Origin: Gammaproteobacteria bacterium
GTDB taxonomy: Bacteria > Pseudomonadota > Gammaproteobacteria > Pseudomonadales > Pseudomonadaceae
Assembly (NCBI GenBank): GCA_018816095.1
Contig: JAHIWP010000087.1
Coordinates: forward strand, 1-64,000
Reading direction: 5' to 3'
Length of the DNA: 64,000 bases
The translations under genes were made by a program, and so were the position numbers. The first letter of the stretch is position 1. Every line of letters begins with the position of its first letter. Below, piece after piece: positions 55,076 through 64,000 of this stretch. The notes beneath the pieces are model-generated. The model did not search any database, was not told the origin of the DNA, and saw nothing but the letters and a program-made list of their open reading frames with translations.

Positions 55076-56245
55076 CTAGAGCGTGCCGTTGAGGGCGCGG
55101 GTGAATAAATGGCTGTATTGCGCAGCTGTGAAGGCAATTGGATTGGTACCCGCAGAGGGATCGACCTCGGCCATTTGCCCGACCTGCTCGATACGCGTGT
55201 CATCAATACCAATCTCGCCCAGGCTGTGCGCAATACCCACCTGTTCACGCAGCGCCAGCACCCACTCCAGTACAGCGTTGAAGCCAGGCTTAGGCAGATT
55301 CAGGTAGCGCGCCATTTTCCCCATCTGCGGTTCGATGCGCTCGCGGTTGGCCACCAACACATAAGGCATCAGCACCGCGTTGAGCAGGCCGTGGTGTGCG
55401 TCGTACAACGCGCCGAGCGGATGGGCCAGGGCATGCATGGCGCCAAGGCCGCGCTGAAAAGCCGTCGCGCCCATGCTGGAGGCCACTAGCATCTGCAAAC
55501 GCGCTTCCACATCCAAGCCTTGCGCGACGGCACGCGGTAGGTACTGATGCACCAGGCGCATGCCTTCAAGGGCGATACCTTCGGCCATGGGGTGAAACAG
55601 CGGCGAGCAAAAGGCTTCCAGGTTATGCGACAGCGCATCCATACCGGTGGCGGCGGTGATTTTGGCTGGCAGGCCGAGGGTCAACTCTGGGTCGAGGATT
55701 ACCAACGCCGGGAGCATGCGCGCGTGGAAGATGATGCGTTTGATATGCGCCGCATCGTCAGTAATCACCGAGGCGCGACCGACTTCCGAACCAGTGCCGG
55801 CCGTGGTTGGCACCGCCACCACCGGGGCCATGCCCGCGATATTGACGCGCTCGCAGTTGTCGCCGATGTCCTCGAAATCCCACAGCGGGCGATTCTGTCC
55901 GACCATCAGGGCGATGGCCTTGCCCGCATCCAGCGCCGAGCCACCGCCAAAGGCGATCACCCCGTCATGTCCACCGGCTTTAAATGCGGCGACCCCATCC
56001 ATCACGTTCTGCCCAGTGGGGTTGCCCTTGATGCCGCTAAACAACCCAGCCTTGAGGCCATCATCACGGCAGTGCAACAGCGCGCGGTCGATCATCGGCA
56101 ATACAGCAAGGCCAGGGTCAGTGACCAGCAGCGGCGCGCTCATGCCCAGCTGTCGGCACGCCGCCGGCAGTTCACTGATGCGGCCCACACCGACGCGTAC
56201 CGAGGTCGGGTAGTTCCAGTTCATACGGTAGTGATTCAGATCCAT
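55076..56245 (-). CDS. Iron-containing alcohol dehydrogenase
   Basis: A 389-aa group III dehydrogenase from the ATG ending at 56245 (MDLNHYRMNWNYPTSVRVGV). It has the NAD motif FGGGSALDAGKAIAL and the metal-site segments ATGMDALSHNLEAFCSPLFH and GAMHALAHPLGALYDAHHGL, which hold the metal-binding Asp and His residues. It oxidises a primary alcohol to an aldehyde. It is the last gene of a cluster with an aldehyde dehydrogenase 7 bp upstream and a glutamine-synthetase-like ligase. Confidence 0.94.
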   Translation of the reverse strand: MDLNHYRMNWNYPTSVRVGVGRISELPAACRQLGMSAPLLVTDPGLAVLPMIDRALLHCRDDGLKAGLFSGIKGNPTGQNVMDGVAAFKAGGHDGVIAFGGGSALDAGKAIALMVGQNRPLWDFEDIGDNCERVNIAGMAPVVAVPTTAGTGSEVGRASVITDDAAHIKRIIFHARMLPALVILDPELTLGLPAKITAATGMDALSHNLEAFCSPLFHPMAEGIALEGMRLVHQYLPRAVAQGLDVEARLQMLVASSMGATAFQRGLGAMHALAHPLGALYDAHHGLLNAVLMPYVLVANRERIEPQMGKMARYLNLPKPGFNAVLEWVLALREQVGIAHSLGEIGIDDTRIEQVGQMAEVDPSAGTNPIAFTAAQYSHLFTRALNGTL

Positions 56246-56252
56246 GCGCGCC

Positions 56253-57641
56253 TCACAACTGGGTCTTGAAGTGGAAGGATTTTGGCCGGGTGACATGCTC
56301 GAAACCCACACTGGATAAGGTGCAACCACGCCCGGAGTGCTTCACCCCGGTCCAGGCCAGCGCCGGGTCAAGGTAGTCGCAGCGATTGAGGAACACCGTG
56401 CCCGCCTCTAACCGATCGGCCAGGGCCATGGCGGCATCCACGTCACGGCTGAAGATCGCGGCAGTCAGGCCGAACTCGCTGTCGTTCATCAGCGCCAGAG
56501 CTTCTTCATCATTTTTGACTTTCTGGATGCCTACTACCGGGCCGAAGGATTCTTCGGTCATCACCCGCATGCCGTGGTGTACGTTGGTCAGCACCTGCGG
56601 CGCCAGGTATTGGGAGCCGGGGTGGTCCTGGGCGAAATCGGCTGGCACCAGATGCGCCACAGCCCCCTGCTCAATGGCATCGTGAATCTGCCCACGGACG
56701 AAGTCCGCCGCCTCGGCACGTACCAGTGGACCGAGGGTGGTGTCCGGGTCATCGGAGCGTCCCAGCTTGTACTGTTTGACCAGCGCCACCGCCTGCTCGA
56801 CGAAGGCTCCATAGAGCGATTCGTGCACATAGATGCGCTCGATGCCGCAGCAGGATTGCCCCGAATTAAAGAACGCCCCATCGATTGTGGTTTCCACCGC
56901 ATGGGCCAAGTCGGCATCAGCCCGCACATAGGCGGGATCTTTACCACCCAGTTCCAGGCCAATACTGAGAAAGCGCCCCACCGCGACGCGCTCGACCATG
57001 GTGCCGCCCGGCACCGAACCGGTGAAGGCTACGTGAGCGATAGTCGGCGCCTGGATCAGCGCCTCGGTCTCGCCGTGGCTGAGGTGCAGGTACTGAAATA
57101 CACCGTCCGGCAAACCGGCCTCGATAAAGGCCTCCACCATTCGCTCACTGCACAGCGGGGTTTGCGCAGAATGTTTAAGCAACACCGCATTACCCGCCAG
57201 CAGCGCCGGCATCACCGCGTTAACAGCCGTCAGATAGGGGTAATTCCAAGGGGCGATCACCAGCGCCACACCCAGTGGTTCACGACGAATAAAGCGGATA
57301 AAACCGGGCTTTTCCGGCACCTGGATGTCGGCCAGGGCCTGCTCGGCGATGTCGGCCATATAGCTGGCGCGCTCGACAAAGCCACGAATTTCGCCTGCGG
57401 CATAACGAATCGGCCGGCCCATCATCCAGCACAGCTCTTCGGCTAGCTGGTCTTCTTTCGCGGCGAAGGCAGCAATCGCCTTGCGGCCGATGGCGATACG
57501 CTGCGCCAGCGGGGTATTTTTCCAGACCTTTTGCGCCAGCTCGGCCTTGACCAGCGCCGCCTGGATCTCGGGATTGGACGCCAGATGGCGCTCGACATAC
57601 ACCGAGCCATCGATTGGGGAAATGCACTGCAACTTACTCAT
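56253..57641 (-). CDS. NAD(P)-dependent aldehyde dehydrogenase
   Basis: A 462-aa protein from the ATG ending at 57641, with GGAG upstream. IAPWNYPYLTAVNAVMPALL is the cofactor loop, E230 in LELGGKDPAYV the general base, and C264 in FNSGQSCCGIERIYV the nucleophile. It is slightly shorter than the usual 480-500 aa, as in YneI-type enzymes that act on succinate semialdehyde and similar. It would oxidise the aldehyde made by the adjacent iron alcohol dehydrogenase. Confidence 0.94.
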   Translation of the reverse strand: MSKLQCISPIDGSVYVERHLASNPEIQAALVKAELAQKVWKNTPLAQRIAIGRKAIAAFAAKEDQLAEELCWMMGRPIRYAAGEIRGFVERASYMADIAEQALADIQVPEKPGFIRFIRREPLGVALVIAPWNYPYLTAVNAVMPALLAGNAVLLKHSAQTPLCSERMVEAFIEAGLPDGVFQYLHLSHGETEALIQAPTIAHVAFTGSVPGGTMVERVAVGRFLSIGLELGGKDPAYVRADADLAHAVETTIDGAFFNSGQSCCGIERIYVHESLYGAFVEQAVALVKQYKLGRSDDPDTTLGPLVRAEAADFVRGQIHDAIEQGAVAHLVPADFAQDHPGSQYLAPQVLTNVHHGMRVMTEESFGPVVGIQKVKNDEEALALMNDSEFGLTAAIFSRDVDAAMALADRLEAGTVFLNRCDYLDPALAWTGVKHSGRGCTLSSVGFEHVTRPKSFHFKTQL

Positions 57642-57678
57642 TGAATACTCCGTAGCCCGATCCGCATGGGTGTGCGAC

Positions 57679-59052
57679 CTAAATGATTTCGAAGTAGCGA
57701 TCCAGCTCCCAATCGCTGACATGCCGACGGTATTCGCGCTCTTCCCACTCACGGCTGGCTGCGAAGTGCTCGACGAACTCATCGCCAAACAGCTCGCGAG
57801 CCGCTGTTGAGCCCTTTAAGCGCTGCGCGGCATCCCAAAGGGTACGCGGCAGGGCCAACTCTTCCGGGTGTTTCACGGCATAGGCATTGCCCACCACTGG
57901 CTCCGTCGGCTCCCACTCCTGCATCACGCCATACAAACCGGAACCAAGCGCAACCGAGAGGGCTAGATAAGGATTGCCATCAGCAGCGCCCAAGCGATAT
58001 TCCTGGCGCTGGGATTTGTCAGTGCCGGGAATCACCCGTAATGCAGCGGTACGATTTTCCACGCCCCACGTAGCGTCCGTGGGCGCCCAAAACCCTGGGA
58101 TCATGCGGCGGTAGCTGTTCAAGGTGGGCGCCACCATGCAGAGGAATTCCGGCATCAAACGCTGCTGGCCGGCAAGGAAGTGGCGCTGGATCTTGCTCAT
58201 GTTGTGCGCCTGGCTGGGGTCGTAAAACGCCGACTTGCCGCTGGCAAGGTCGCGCAAGGACACATGAATATGCCCGCTCTGCCCCGGGTACTTGCCCGAC
58301 CACTTGGCCATAAAGGTGGCCATCAGGCCGTTGCGCTGGGCCAGTACCTTCATAAAGGTTTTGAACAGCGCGCCTTTATCCGCCGCATCCTCAGCGCGGT
58401 CATAAGCAATAGCTGCTTCCAGTACGCCAGGGCCGGTTTCGGTGTGCAGGCCTTCGATGGGGAAGTCCATGCGTTCGGCCATTTCAAGAATTTCGTGATA
58501 CAGCTCAGCATGCACCGAGTTGCGGATCATCGAGTAGCCGAACCAGTCCGGGGTAAAGGGCTTGAGGTCACGAAAACCCTTGGCACGGGCGGATTCAGGG
58601 GTTTCGTCGAACATGAAAAATTCATATTCCAGCGCGGCAAAGGCATCAAAGCCCATGGTTTTGCAGCGCTCCACCACACGGCGCAAGGTGCCGCGCGGGC
58701 AGACCTTTTCCGCTGCCTCGGCAAACTCGCAAATAAACAGCAGCATGCCGTTTTCAAAGGGTAATTCACGGCAGGTATGCGGCAGTACCCGCACGGGCGC
58801 ATCCGGGTAGCCGGTGTGCCAGCCAGTGTATTGCACGTTGTCGTAGAGTTGGTCTTTTACATCCCAGCCCAGCACCACATCACAGAAGGCAAAGCCGCTG
58901 TCGAGTGCCGAAAAGAATTTGCTGCGGCTGAGGTATTTGCCGCGCATCACCCCATCGTTATCAAACACCCCAACCTTGATATGACTGAGGCCACGCTCCT
59001 CGATAATGCGCCTGGCATCATCGGCGGTTTTTACGTCTCGCGGATTGAGCAT
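57679..59052 (-). CDS. Glutamine synthetase-family gamma-glutamyl ligase (PuuA/GlnT-like)
   Basis: A 457-aa protein. It begins with the ligase-type beta-grasp segment HIKVGVFDNDGVMRGKYLSR in place of the GlnA N-terminus. Catalytic-domain motifs are ALEYEFFMFDET, EGLHTETGPGVLEAAIAYDR, PGQSGHIHVSLRDL and ENRTAALRVIPG. This form ligates glutamate to an amine (polyamines in PuuA, isopropylamine in IpuC, ethanolamine in some GlnA4-like enzymes). The adjacent alcohol and aldehyde dehydrogenases point to an amino-alcohol. Confidence 0.92.
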   Translation of the reverse strand: MLNPRDVKTADDARRIIEERGLSHIKVGVFDNDGVMRGKYLSRSKFFSALDSGFAFCDVVLGWDVKDQLYDNVQYTGWHTGYPDAPVRVLPHTCRELPFENGMLLFICEFAEAAEKVCPRGTLRRVVERCKTMGFDAFAALEYEFFMFDETPESARAKGFRDLKPFTPDWFGYSMIRNSVHAELYHEILEMAERMDFPIEGLHTETGPGVLEAAIAYDRAEDAADKGALFKTFMKVLAQRNGLMATFMAKWSGKYPGQSGHIHVSLRDLASGKSAFYDPSQAHNMSKIQRHFLAGQQRLMPEFLCMVAPTLNSYRRMIPGFWAPTDATWGVENRTAALRVIPGTDKSQRQEYRLGAADGNPYLALSVALGSGLYGVMQEWEPTEPVVGNAYAVKHPEELALPRTLWDAAQRLKGSTAARELFGDEFVEHFAASREWEEREYRRHVSDWELDRYFEII

Positions 59053-59302
59053 AAATGCACCTGTTTCTTGTTGTTATGGCTGACCATTCGGTGTCAGTCC
59101 TACAGGCAACAACAGAGCCTCAAGCGCACCCCCAAACAACCGCACAATGCGCTCCGACTACCACCCAACGCCTGTTAGAACAGCCGGCAAAGCCACATGA
59201 GTGTGGTACAGGATTGTCGAGTTGGCAGGCAGTTACGGGAAATAACTGCAGCACGCGGCTGCCGCTACAGCGCAGGTGAGAAAGCAGCGCCCTGCACACA
59301 GC
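59053..59302. other. Promoter-bearing gap upstream of the ligase gene
   Basis: Between the TRAP gene terminator and the ligase start there are 250 bp (302 bp between coding regions). I find no small gene and no clear operator; it should hold the promoter of the ligase-dehydrogenase genes. Confidence 0.4.
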
Positions 59303-59331
59303 AAAACGCCCGTTCCTTGCGGGGCGGGCGT
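59303..59331 (-). terminator. Terminator after the TRAP binding-protein gene
   Basis: On the minus strand CGCCCG ... CGGGCG (59325-59330 with 59307-59312) is followed by TTTT. It probably reduces read-through into the ligase gene. Confidence 0.75.
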
Positions 59332-59354
59332 GGCTTGCAGGCGTATCGACGCGA

Positions 59355-60404
59355 TCAGCGATACGGCGCGCCAGCCTTGGCCATCAGCGCGTTGTACTTC
59401 TTGAAGATCTCCACCACCCGAGCGCAGCGTGGGCTGGTTTTGGCGATTTCATCCCAGAACTTCAGCGCTTCGGCTTCCACGGTTGCCCATTCCTCGGCAG
59501 CAATGGACGTCAGCTCCAGCTTGCCGCCCTCAACCCGCAGCTGCGCCTCGCCACCCCAGTACCAGTGCTGGCGGTAGTAGTTGGAGCTGTCCATGCACAG
59601 CTTGAACAGGGTTTTTAGGTGTTCGGGCACCTCAGCCCAGCGATCTGAGTTGGCGAAGTAGGAACCGCACCAGGCGCCGGAAATGTTGTTAGTGAGGAAG
59701 TACTTGGTCACGTTGGCCCAGCCGACGGTGTAGTCCTCGGTGATCCCGGACCAGGCAATACCGTCCAGCTCGCCGGTCTGCATAGCCACTTCAACATCTT
59801 CCCAGGGCAAGGTGACCGGAATGACGCCGAAACGGGAGAGGAATTTGCCTGCCGTAGGGAAGGTAAAGATGCGCTTGCCCTTGAGGTGTTCGAGCTTGGT
59901 AATCGGCTCCACGGTGGCAAAGTGGCAAGGGTCCCAGGCGCCGGCTCCGAGCCAGGTCACGCCTTTAACCTCGCCGTAGGCCTCTGCCCAGATTTCATTG
60001 AGGCCATATTTTTCGAACAGTACCGGTACATCCAGGCTGTAACGCGTGGCAAACGGGAAATAGCCGCCGAACACTGAAATATCCACCGGAGCGGCAATCG
60101 AGTCGTCATCGCTCTGCACCGCATCGATGGTGCCCTTCTGCATGGCGCGGAACAGCTCGCCGGTGGGCACCAACTGATCGGCGTAATACAGCTGAATTTC
60201 CATCTCGCCATTGGCGGCCTTGTTGAAGGCATCGATCGACGGCTTGATCACATGTTCACCCAGCGCGGGGCCGGCGTAGGTTTGCAGGCGCCAGATGATT
60301 TTCTTCGGTTCCGCCGCATAAATATGCGAGGAGCCCAGTGCCGTTGCCCCCGCTGCCCCGGTGGCCACCGCGGCGGTTTTCAGAAAACTGCGTCTCGTAC
60401 TCAT
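59355..60404 (-). CDS. TRAP transporter periplasmic substrate-binding protein (DctP)
   Basis: A 349-aa protein. The twin-arginine signal STRRSFLKTAAVATGAAGAT precedes an Ala-x-Ala-type cleavage region, so it is probably exported folded. The mature part has TYAGPALGEHVIKPSIDAFN, the conserved Arg segment RYSLDVPVLFEKYGLNEIWA and LKGKRIFTFPTAGKFLSRFG. Tat-exported DctP proteins of this type bind carboxylates such as 2-oxo acids. GGAG precedes the start. Confidence 0.93.
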   Translation of the reverse strand: MSTRRSFLKTAAVATGAAGATALGSSHIYAAEPKKIIWRLQTYAGPALGEHVIKPSIDAFNKAANGEMEIQLYYADQLVPTGELFRAMQKGTIDAVQSDDDSIAAPVDISVFGGYFPFATRYSLDVPVLFEKYGLNEIWAEAYGEVKGVTWLGAGAWDPCHFATVEPITKLEHLKGKRIFTFPTAGKFLSRFGVIPVTLPWEDVEVAMQTGELDGIAWSGITEDYTVGWANVTKYFLTNNISGAWCGSYFANSDRWAEVPEHLKTLFKLCMDSSNYYRQHWYWGGEAQLRVEGGKLELTSIAAEEWATVEAEALKFWDEIAKTSPRCARVVEIFKKYNALMAKAGAPYR

Positions 60405-60617
60405 GCTGTTATCTCCACAATTGTCGATTCAGATGGCATACAACCGCACTGCTTGCCCTCATGGGCCGGGCAGCGTTTTCAGAGGGGCAACCTGTACCCG
60501 ACGTTTGCACAAAGCCCTTGAGGATTGCGTACGGCATCGCTACCCGTGCACGTCACGGCAATCCTCAGAGGCTTCTATAGGTACAACTGCGCTGACCGAC
60601 TCCTGAAATTCATGGGT

Positions 60618-61943
60618 TCAACGGGCGTAATGCCACTGCGGCAACCACAGGGCGATTTGCGGAAAGACCATCACCAGTACCAGCGCCAGCACCATGATCA
60701 GCACGAATGGCGTGACCGATACGTAGATATCGCGCAACGACACCTCAGGCGGTGCCATGGCGCGCATTAGGAATAAGTTGTAGCCGAACGGCGGGGTCAT
60801 GTAAGCGATTTGGCAGGTAATGGTGTAGAGCACGCCGTACCAGACCAGGTCAAAACCCAGCGCCCCGACCAGCGGGATGTAGAGGGGAGCGACTATCACC
60901 AGCATGGCGGTGTCATCGAGGAACATACCCATGAGGATGAACGACAGCTGCATCAGAATCAGCACCTGCCAAGGCCCCAAACCGAGGCTCTCAAGGAAAA
61001 ACGCCTCAATCGCCTTGACCGCACCCAGACCGTCAAACACCGCGCCAAAACACAGGGCCGCAAGGATGATCCACATAAACATGCAGCTGATGCCGAGGGT
61101 CTTGCGCAGGGTTTCTTCCATCACGCTGCGGGTTAGCCGGCCCTTGACCAAGGCGGTGAAGGTGGCTGCGGCAGCGCCCACTGCCGAACTTTCCACCAGG
61201 CTGGTGATGCCCATGAGAAACAGCCCGGTCATGCAGAAAAAGATAAACAGCGGCGCGATACCAGCCTTGAGCAGCAACAGCTTTTCCTTCCAGCTGATCT
61301 GCTCGCGTTCTTCTTCGGACAACGCCGGCCCCAGCTCAGGCTGCAAGCGGCAGCGAATGATGATGTACAGGACAAACAACCCCGCCATCAGCAGCCCTGG
61401 GAACACGCCCGCCAGCCACAGTTGGCCCACCGGCTGACGGGCGATCATGCCGTACAACACCAGCACCACGCTGGGCGGAATCAGAATGCCCAGCGAGCTG
61501 CCGGCCTGAATCACCCCGGTGACCATGATCTTGTCGTAGCCCCGGCGCAGCAGCTCGGGCAGAGCAATACTCGCACCGATGGCCATGCCGGCCACGCTCA
61601 GGCCATTCATCGCCGAAATCGCCACCATCAAGCCGATGGTGCCCACTGCCAGCCCGCCATTGAGTGGCCCCATCCACACATGGAACATCTTGTAGAGGTC
61701 TTCGGCCAGCCCCGATTCAGAGAGCATGTAGCCCATAAACACAAACAGCGGCAGGGTCAGCAGCGGGTACCACTTCATCAGTTTCATGGCTGCGCTAAAG
61801 GCCATTTCCGAACCGCCATCGCCCCACAGCAGCAAAGCGGCTACCACCGCGACAAAACCAATCGCGCCAAATACGCGCTTACCGGTGAGCAGCAGCAACA
61901 TCATCGAGGAGAACATCAGCAGGGCTATCAGTTCGTAATCCAT
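60618..61943 (-). CDS. TRAP transporter large permease (DctM)
   Basis: A 441-aa protein starting MDYELIALLMFSSMMLLLLT at the ATG ending at 61943, which shares bases with the dctQ stop (TAATG). About 12 helices; QAGSSLGILIPPSVVLVLYG and FLDDTAMLVIVAPLYIPLV are the two DctM scoop-loop signatures. A charged loop (LGPALSEEEREQISWKEKLL) lies near residue 210. Sodium-driven uptake of the solute delivered by DctP. Confidence 0.95.
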   Translation of the reverse strand: MDYELIALLMFSSMMLLLLTGKRVFGAIGFVAVVAALLLWGDGGSEMAFSAAMKLMKWYPLLTLPLFVFMGYMLSESGLAEDLYKMFHVWMGPLNGGLAVGTIGLMVAISAMNGLSVAGMAIGASIALPELLRRGYDKIMVTGVIQAGSSLGILIPPSVVLVLYGMIARQPVGQLWLAGVFPGLLMAGLFVLYIIIRCRLQPELGPALSEEEREQISWKEKLLLLKAGIAPLFIFFCMTGLFLMGITSLVESSAVGAAAATFTALVKGRLTRSVMEETLRKTLGISCMFMWIILAALCFGAVFDGLGAVKAIEAFFLESLGLGPWQVLILMQLSFILMGMFLDDTAMLVIVAPLYIPLVGALGFDLVWYGVLYTITCQIAYMTPPFGYNLFLMRAMAPPEVSLRDIYVSVTPFVLIMVLALVLVMVFPQIALWLPQWHYAR

Positions 61944-62449
61944 TACAGCGGTTCCCCCCGCGCGGCGGCGATATCCTTGAACAGCGTGGCAATGGCCTGT
62001 AGCAGCATCAGGGCGATGCCGATGCACATGATGATCTTGATTGGGGCCATGGGTGGCGACCAGGCGGAGTAACTGGTTTCGCTGTACTCCAGGGCGTACT
62101 GGGTCGAGGAAATACCGCCGTAAAGCAGGAACACCAGGTAGAAAATCAGAAAGCCGATGGTGATCGCATCCATCACGGCACGAGCACGTGGCGACCAGCG
62201 GCTGTAGAACAGGTCCATGCGTACATGAGCGTCTAGCTGCATGGAATAAGCGCCGCCGAGCAGGAAGTAGGCGACCATCAAAAATTGCGCGGACTCCAAC
62301 GTCCAAGCTGCCGGCATAAAAAAAGTCTTGCTGATTGAGGAATACAGCAGCACACCGAGAATGGCGAAAATCAGGTACATGGCAAAACGCCCAACGACTC
62401 GATTGATCGCTTCTACTGCGTGCACAAACAGCCTGATTGGCGTGGGCAT
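61943..62449 (-). CDS. TRAP transporter small permease (DctQ)
   Basis: A 168-aa protein from the ATG ending at 62449 (MPTPIRLFVHAVEAINRVVG), after AGGT. Four helices with LGVLLYSSISKTFFMPAAWT and QLDAHVRMDLFYSRWSPRAR, the usual DctQ pattern. It starts the TRAP operon and is translationally coupled to dctM. Confidence 0.94.
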   Translation of the reverse strand: MPTPIRLFVHAVEAINRVVGRFAMYLIFAILGVLLYSSISKTFFMPAAWTLESAQFLMVAYFLLGGAYSMQLDAHVRMDLFYSRWSPRARAVMDAITIGFLIFYLVFLLYGGISSTQYALEYSETSYSAWSPPMAPIKIIMCIGIALMLLQAIATLFKDIAAARGEPL

Positions 62450-62616
62450 TGCGCTACCTGCCGAATAATTGTTATGCCGAGAGCCTAGACCATGATTGGC
62501 CAAAGCCAACTGGTGCTAACAGCGATAGCACAAAGCACGCCAGCGACCTTCCTAAGGTAATTTACCTATTAATATCAGTACGTTATGCCAAGCATTAAGC
62601 CGCTTAACCTGATTCA

Positions 62617-63564
62617 CTAGCGCTCTAGAAAGTCCATCAGCACCTTCACGGTGCGTTCGGGATCCTCTTCTTGGGGCACGTGCCCCAGCTCATCAAACAG
62701 CACCAAGCGGCTGCCTTTGATATCGCGCTTGAAGCGCTCGGCGTTGACCACTGGAATCAACTCATCACGGCCGCCCCAGATAATCAGGGTCGGCGTGTTG
62801 ATCTCGCTAATACGGCTGTAATTGCGCCCGCCTTCGGCCTGAATAAAGCGCTGACGCAGGGCGCCGCGATTACCGGCGCGCAAGGCCAATTCGTAATAGC
62901 GATCAATCAGCGCATCCGTGACTTTATTCGGGTCGCCATAAACGTTGCGCACACTGGCCTCAATCACCGGCCGGGGCAGCAGATTGGCCATCAAGGGCGC
63001 CAGTTCGGGGATCTGCGCCAGACGAAAAGCGATGGGCACGGAGGTGGCATTGCGTGGATAACCGGCGGCATCCACCAGTACCAGGCGCTCGACCCGCTGC
63101 GGGTAATCGAGGGCAAACTGCCAAGCCAGCTGGCCGCCAAAGCTGTTGCCCGCCAGCACCGCACGCGGCACCTGCAACTGGTCCAACACATGGGCAAGGA
63201 ACTGACTGTAATGCTCAATCCGGTAATCGTTATCGGGGAACGGCCCGGTCAAACCAAAGCCGGGTAGATCCAGGCTGATAACCCGGCGTTTGTCTTGCAA
63301 AGCCGCCACCCACCCCTCCCAAGTGTGCAGGCTGGCCGAGGTGCCATGCAGCAGCACAATCGGTGCGGGGTCATCGCGCGGGCCCTGATCACGCAGGTGC
63401 ACCAGCATGCCGTCGATGGCCACGAACTGCGAAGGCGGCAAGGCCCAGCGTGGCTTGAGGTCAGCCACCGCGCGATCCGGTGACCAGTTCCAGGCAACCG
63501 CAGCGGCCAGTGCAATTAACGTCAGCAACACAACACTGAAGAGAACCGTGGCAAAACGCTTCAT
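62617..63564 (-). CDS. Membrane-anchored alpha/beta hydrolase
   Basis: A 315-aa protein after GGAA. Residues 4-25 form an N-terminal membrane helix or uncleaved signal. HGTSASLHTWEGW is the oxyanion loop, the nucleophile Ser is in AGNSFGGQLAWQF, the acid in IIWGGRDELIPV and the His in DELGHVPQEEDPERTV. A serine esterase/lipase-like enzyme facing the periplasm. Substrate unknown. Confidence 0.9.
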   Translation of the reverse strand: MKRFATVLFSVVLLTLIALAAAVAWNWSPDRAVADLKPRWALPPSQFVAIDGMLVHLRDQGPRDDPAPIVLLHGTSASLHTWEGWVAALQDKRRVISLDLPGFGLTGPFPDNDYRIEHYSQFLAHVLDQLQVPRAVLAGNSFGGQLAWQFALDYPQRVERLVLVDAAGYPRNATSVPIAFRLAQIPELAPLMANLLPRPVIEASVRNVYGDPNKVTDALIDRYYELALRAGNRGALRQRFIQAEGGRNYSRISEINTPTLIIWGGRDELIPVVNAERFKRDIKGSRLVLFDELGHVPQEEDPERTVKVLMDFLER

Positions 63565-63671
63565 GGAGATTCCTTGTGGTTAAAACAGAGCAAGGCCAAT
63601 AGTAGTCAATGCCGGGCGCCCTGCCCGCGCCGCGAAAAGAGGCCAGCGCCGCCGCTTTCCGCAGGCGAAAA

Positions 63672-63695
63672 AAAGCCCCGATGTGCCGGGGCTTG
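63672..63695 (-). terminator. Terminator of the flavin oxidoreductase gene
   Basis: AAGCCCCG (63673-63680) pairs with CGGGGCTT (63687-63694). On the minus strand a run of T follows, 45 bp after the stop. Confidence 0.88.
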
Positions 63696-63739
63696 AGGCG
63701 TAATGCGCCGTTTTACGACGCACACGAAACCAGCGATGG

Positions 63740-64000
63740 TTAGACCAGGCTCATCAGGGCATCACGGCTGAACGGCAGAATGTCCTGCTCGCGACCATCG
63801 CGTACTTTTACCGCCCAATCCGGGTCAACCAGCAGTGCGCGGCCTACGGCTACCAGGTCGAACTCCTGCTTGTTCAGACGCTCCAGCAGGTTTTCCAGGC
63901 TGGCCGGCTGGGCCACCTTGTCGGTGTTGACCATAAACTGCAGGAACTCGCCGTCCAGACCGACGCTGCCGACGGTGATGGTTGGCTTGCCGGTGAGCTG
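63740..64000 (-). CDS. NADH:flavin oxidoreductase (old yellow enzyme family), C-terminal part
   Basis: The frame is open to the window edge, so the 5' part is missing. The visible 87 codons read LTGKPTITVGSVGLDGEF, then FDLVAVGRALLVDPDWAVKV and a C-terminal tail ending RDALMSLV. The 'TVGSVGL' and 'D.VAVGRALL.DP.W..K' segments form the FMN phosphate-binding end of OYE-type barrels. It reduces an activated alkene or related substrate with NAD(P)H. Confidence 0.9.
   Translation of the reverse strand, partial: QLTGKPTITVGSVGLDGEFLQFMVNTDKVAQPASLENLLERLNKQEFDLVAVGRALLVDPDWAVKVRDGREQDILPFSRDALMSLV

Overview
The window is a chromosomal segment of a gamma-proteobacterium, almost certainly a Pseudomonas. 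The gene content supports this: a TyrR-like sigma54 activator, folM-folE-folX, a DUF1244/HopJ pair, dksA-gluQ, hrpA, sfsA, a FabH2-like ketosynthase, a short LOV protein of the P. putida type, and GTAG-headed REP elements with a RAYT. It is about 60 percent GC and densely coded on both strands. I see no rRNA, tRNA or CRISPR array.

Layout. 0-1.3 kb is a mobile/repeat zone: the tail of an IS66-family element, several REP families and a REP-associated tyrosine transposase between two identical 42-bp REP copies. 1.3-16 kb holds mostly single genes: lipoproteins, a secreted 2H-phosphoesterase-like protein, a methyltransferase, GNAT and NUDIX proteins, a haloalkane dehalogenase, a diguanylate cyclase, a CAP-domain protein, a ribosome hibernation factor, the yadG-yadH exporter, a sigma54 activator and a BdlA-like chemoreceptor. 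16-20 kb encodes an SDR, an alpha/beta hydrolase-class II aldolase pair and a cupin-flavodoxin pair.

20-28.5 kb looks like a light-response locus. It has a short LOV photoreceptor, a PilZ-like protein, an acyl-CoA dehydrogenase, a CarH/LitR-type MerR regulator that seems to lack the B12 ligand, a DCC-family oxidoreductase, two unknown small proteins and the tetrahydromonapterin genes folM-folE-folX. Three intergenic regions carry TGTACA/TATACA operator-like repeats. Two of them contain the same 17-bp promoter core, TGTACAAAA(G/C)CTATACA, with a 19-bp -35/-10 spacing of the kind MerR activators use.

28.5-46.7 kb is housekeeping: trxB, cysZ, sfsA, an aminotransferase, dksA, gluQ, a ModE-like regulator, pgm, a sigma/anti-sigma pair, a KAS III enzyme, LysE, HIT, GST, an amidase and a heme/flavin reductase. 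46.8-51 kb is hrpA, which carries an in-frame REP hairpin. 51-55 kb has a tautomerase and a three-gene Gld-like ABC system. 55-62.5 kb is a catabolic cluster (TRAP transporter, glutamine-synthetase-like ligase, aldehyde dehydrogenase, iron alcohol dehydrogenase) that fits gamma-glutamylation-dependent use of an amino alcohol or amine. The window ends in an alpha/beta hydrolase and the 3' part of a flavin oxidoreductase gene.
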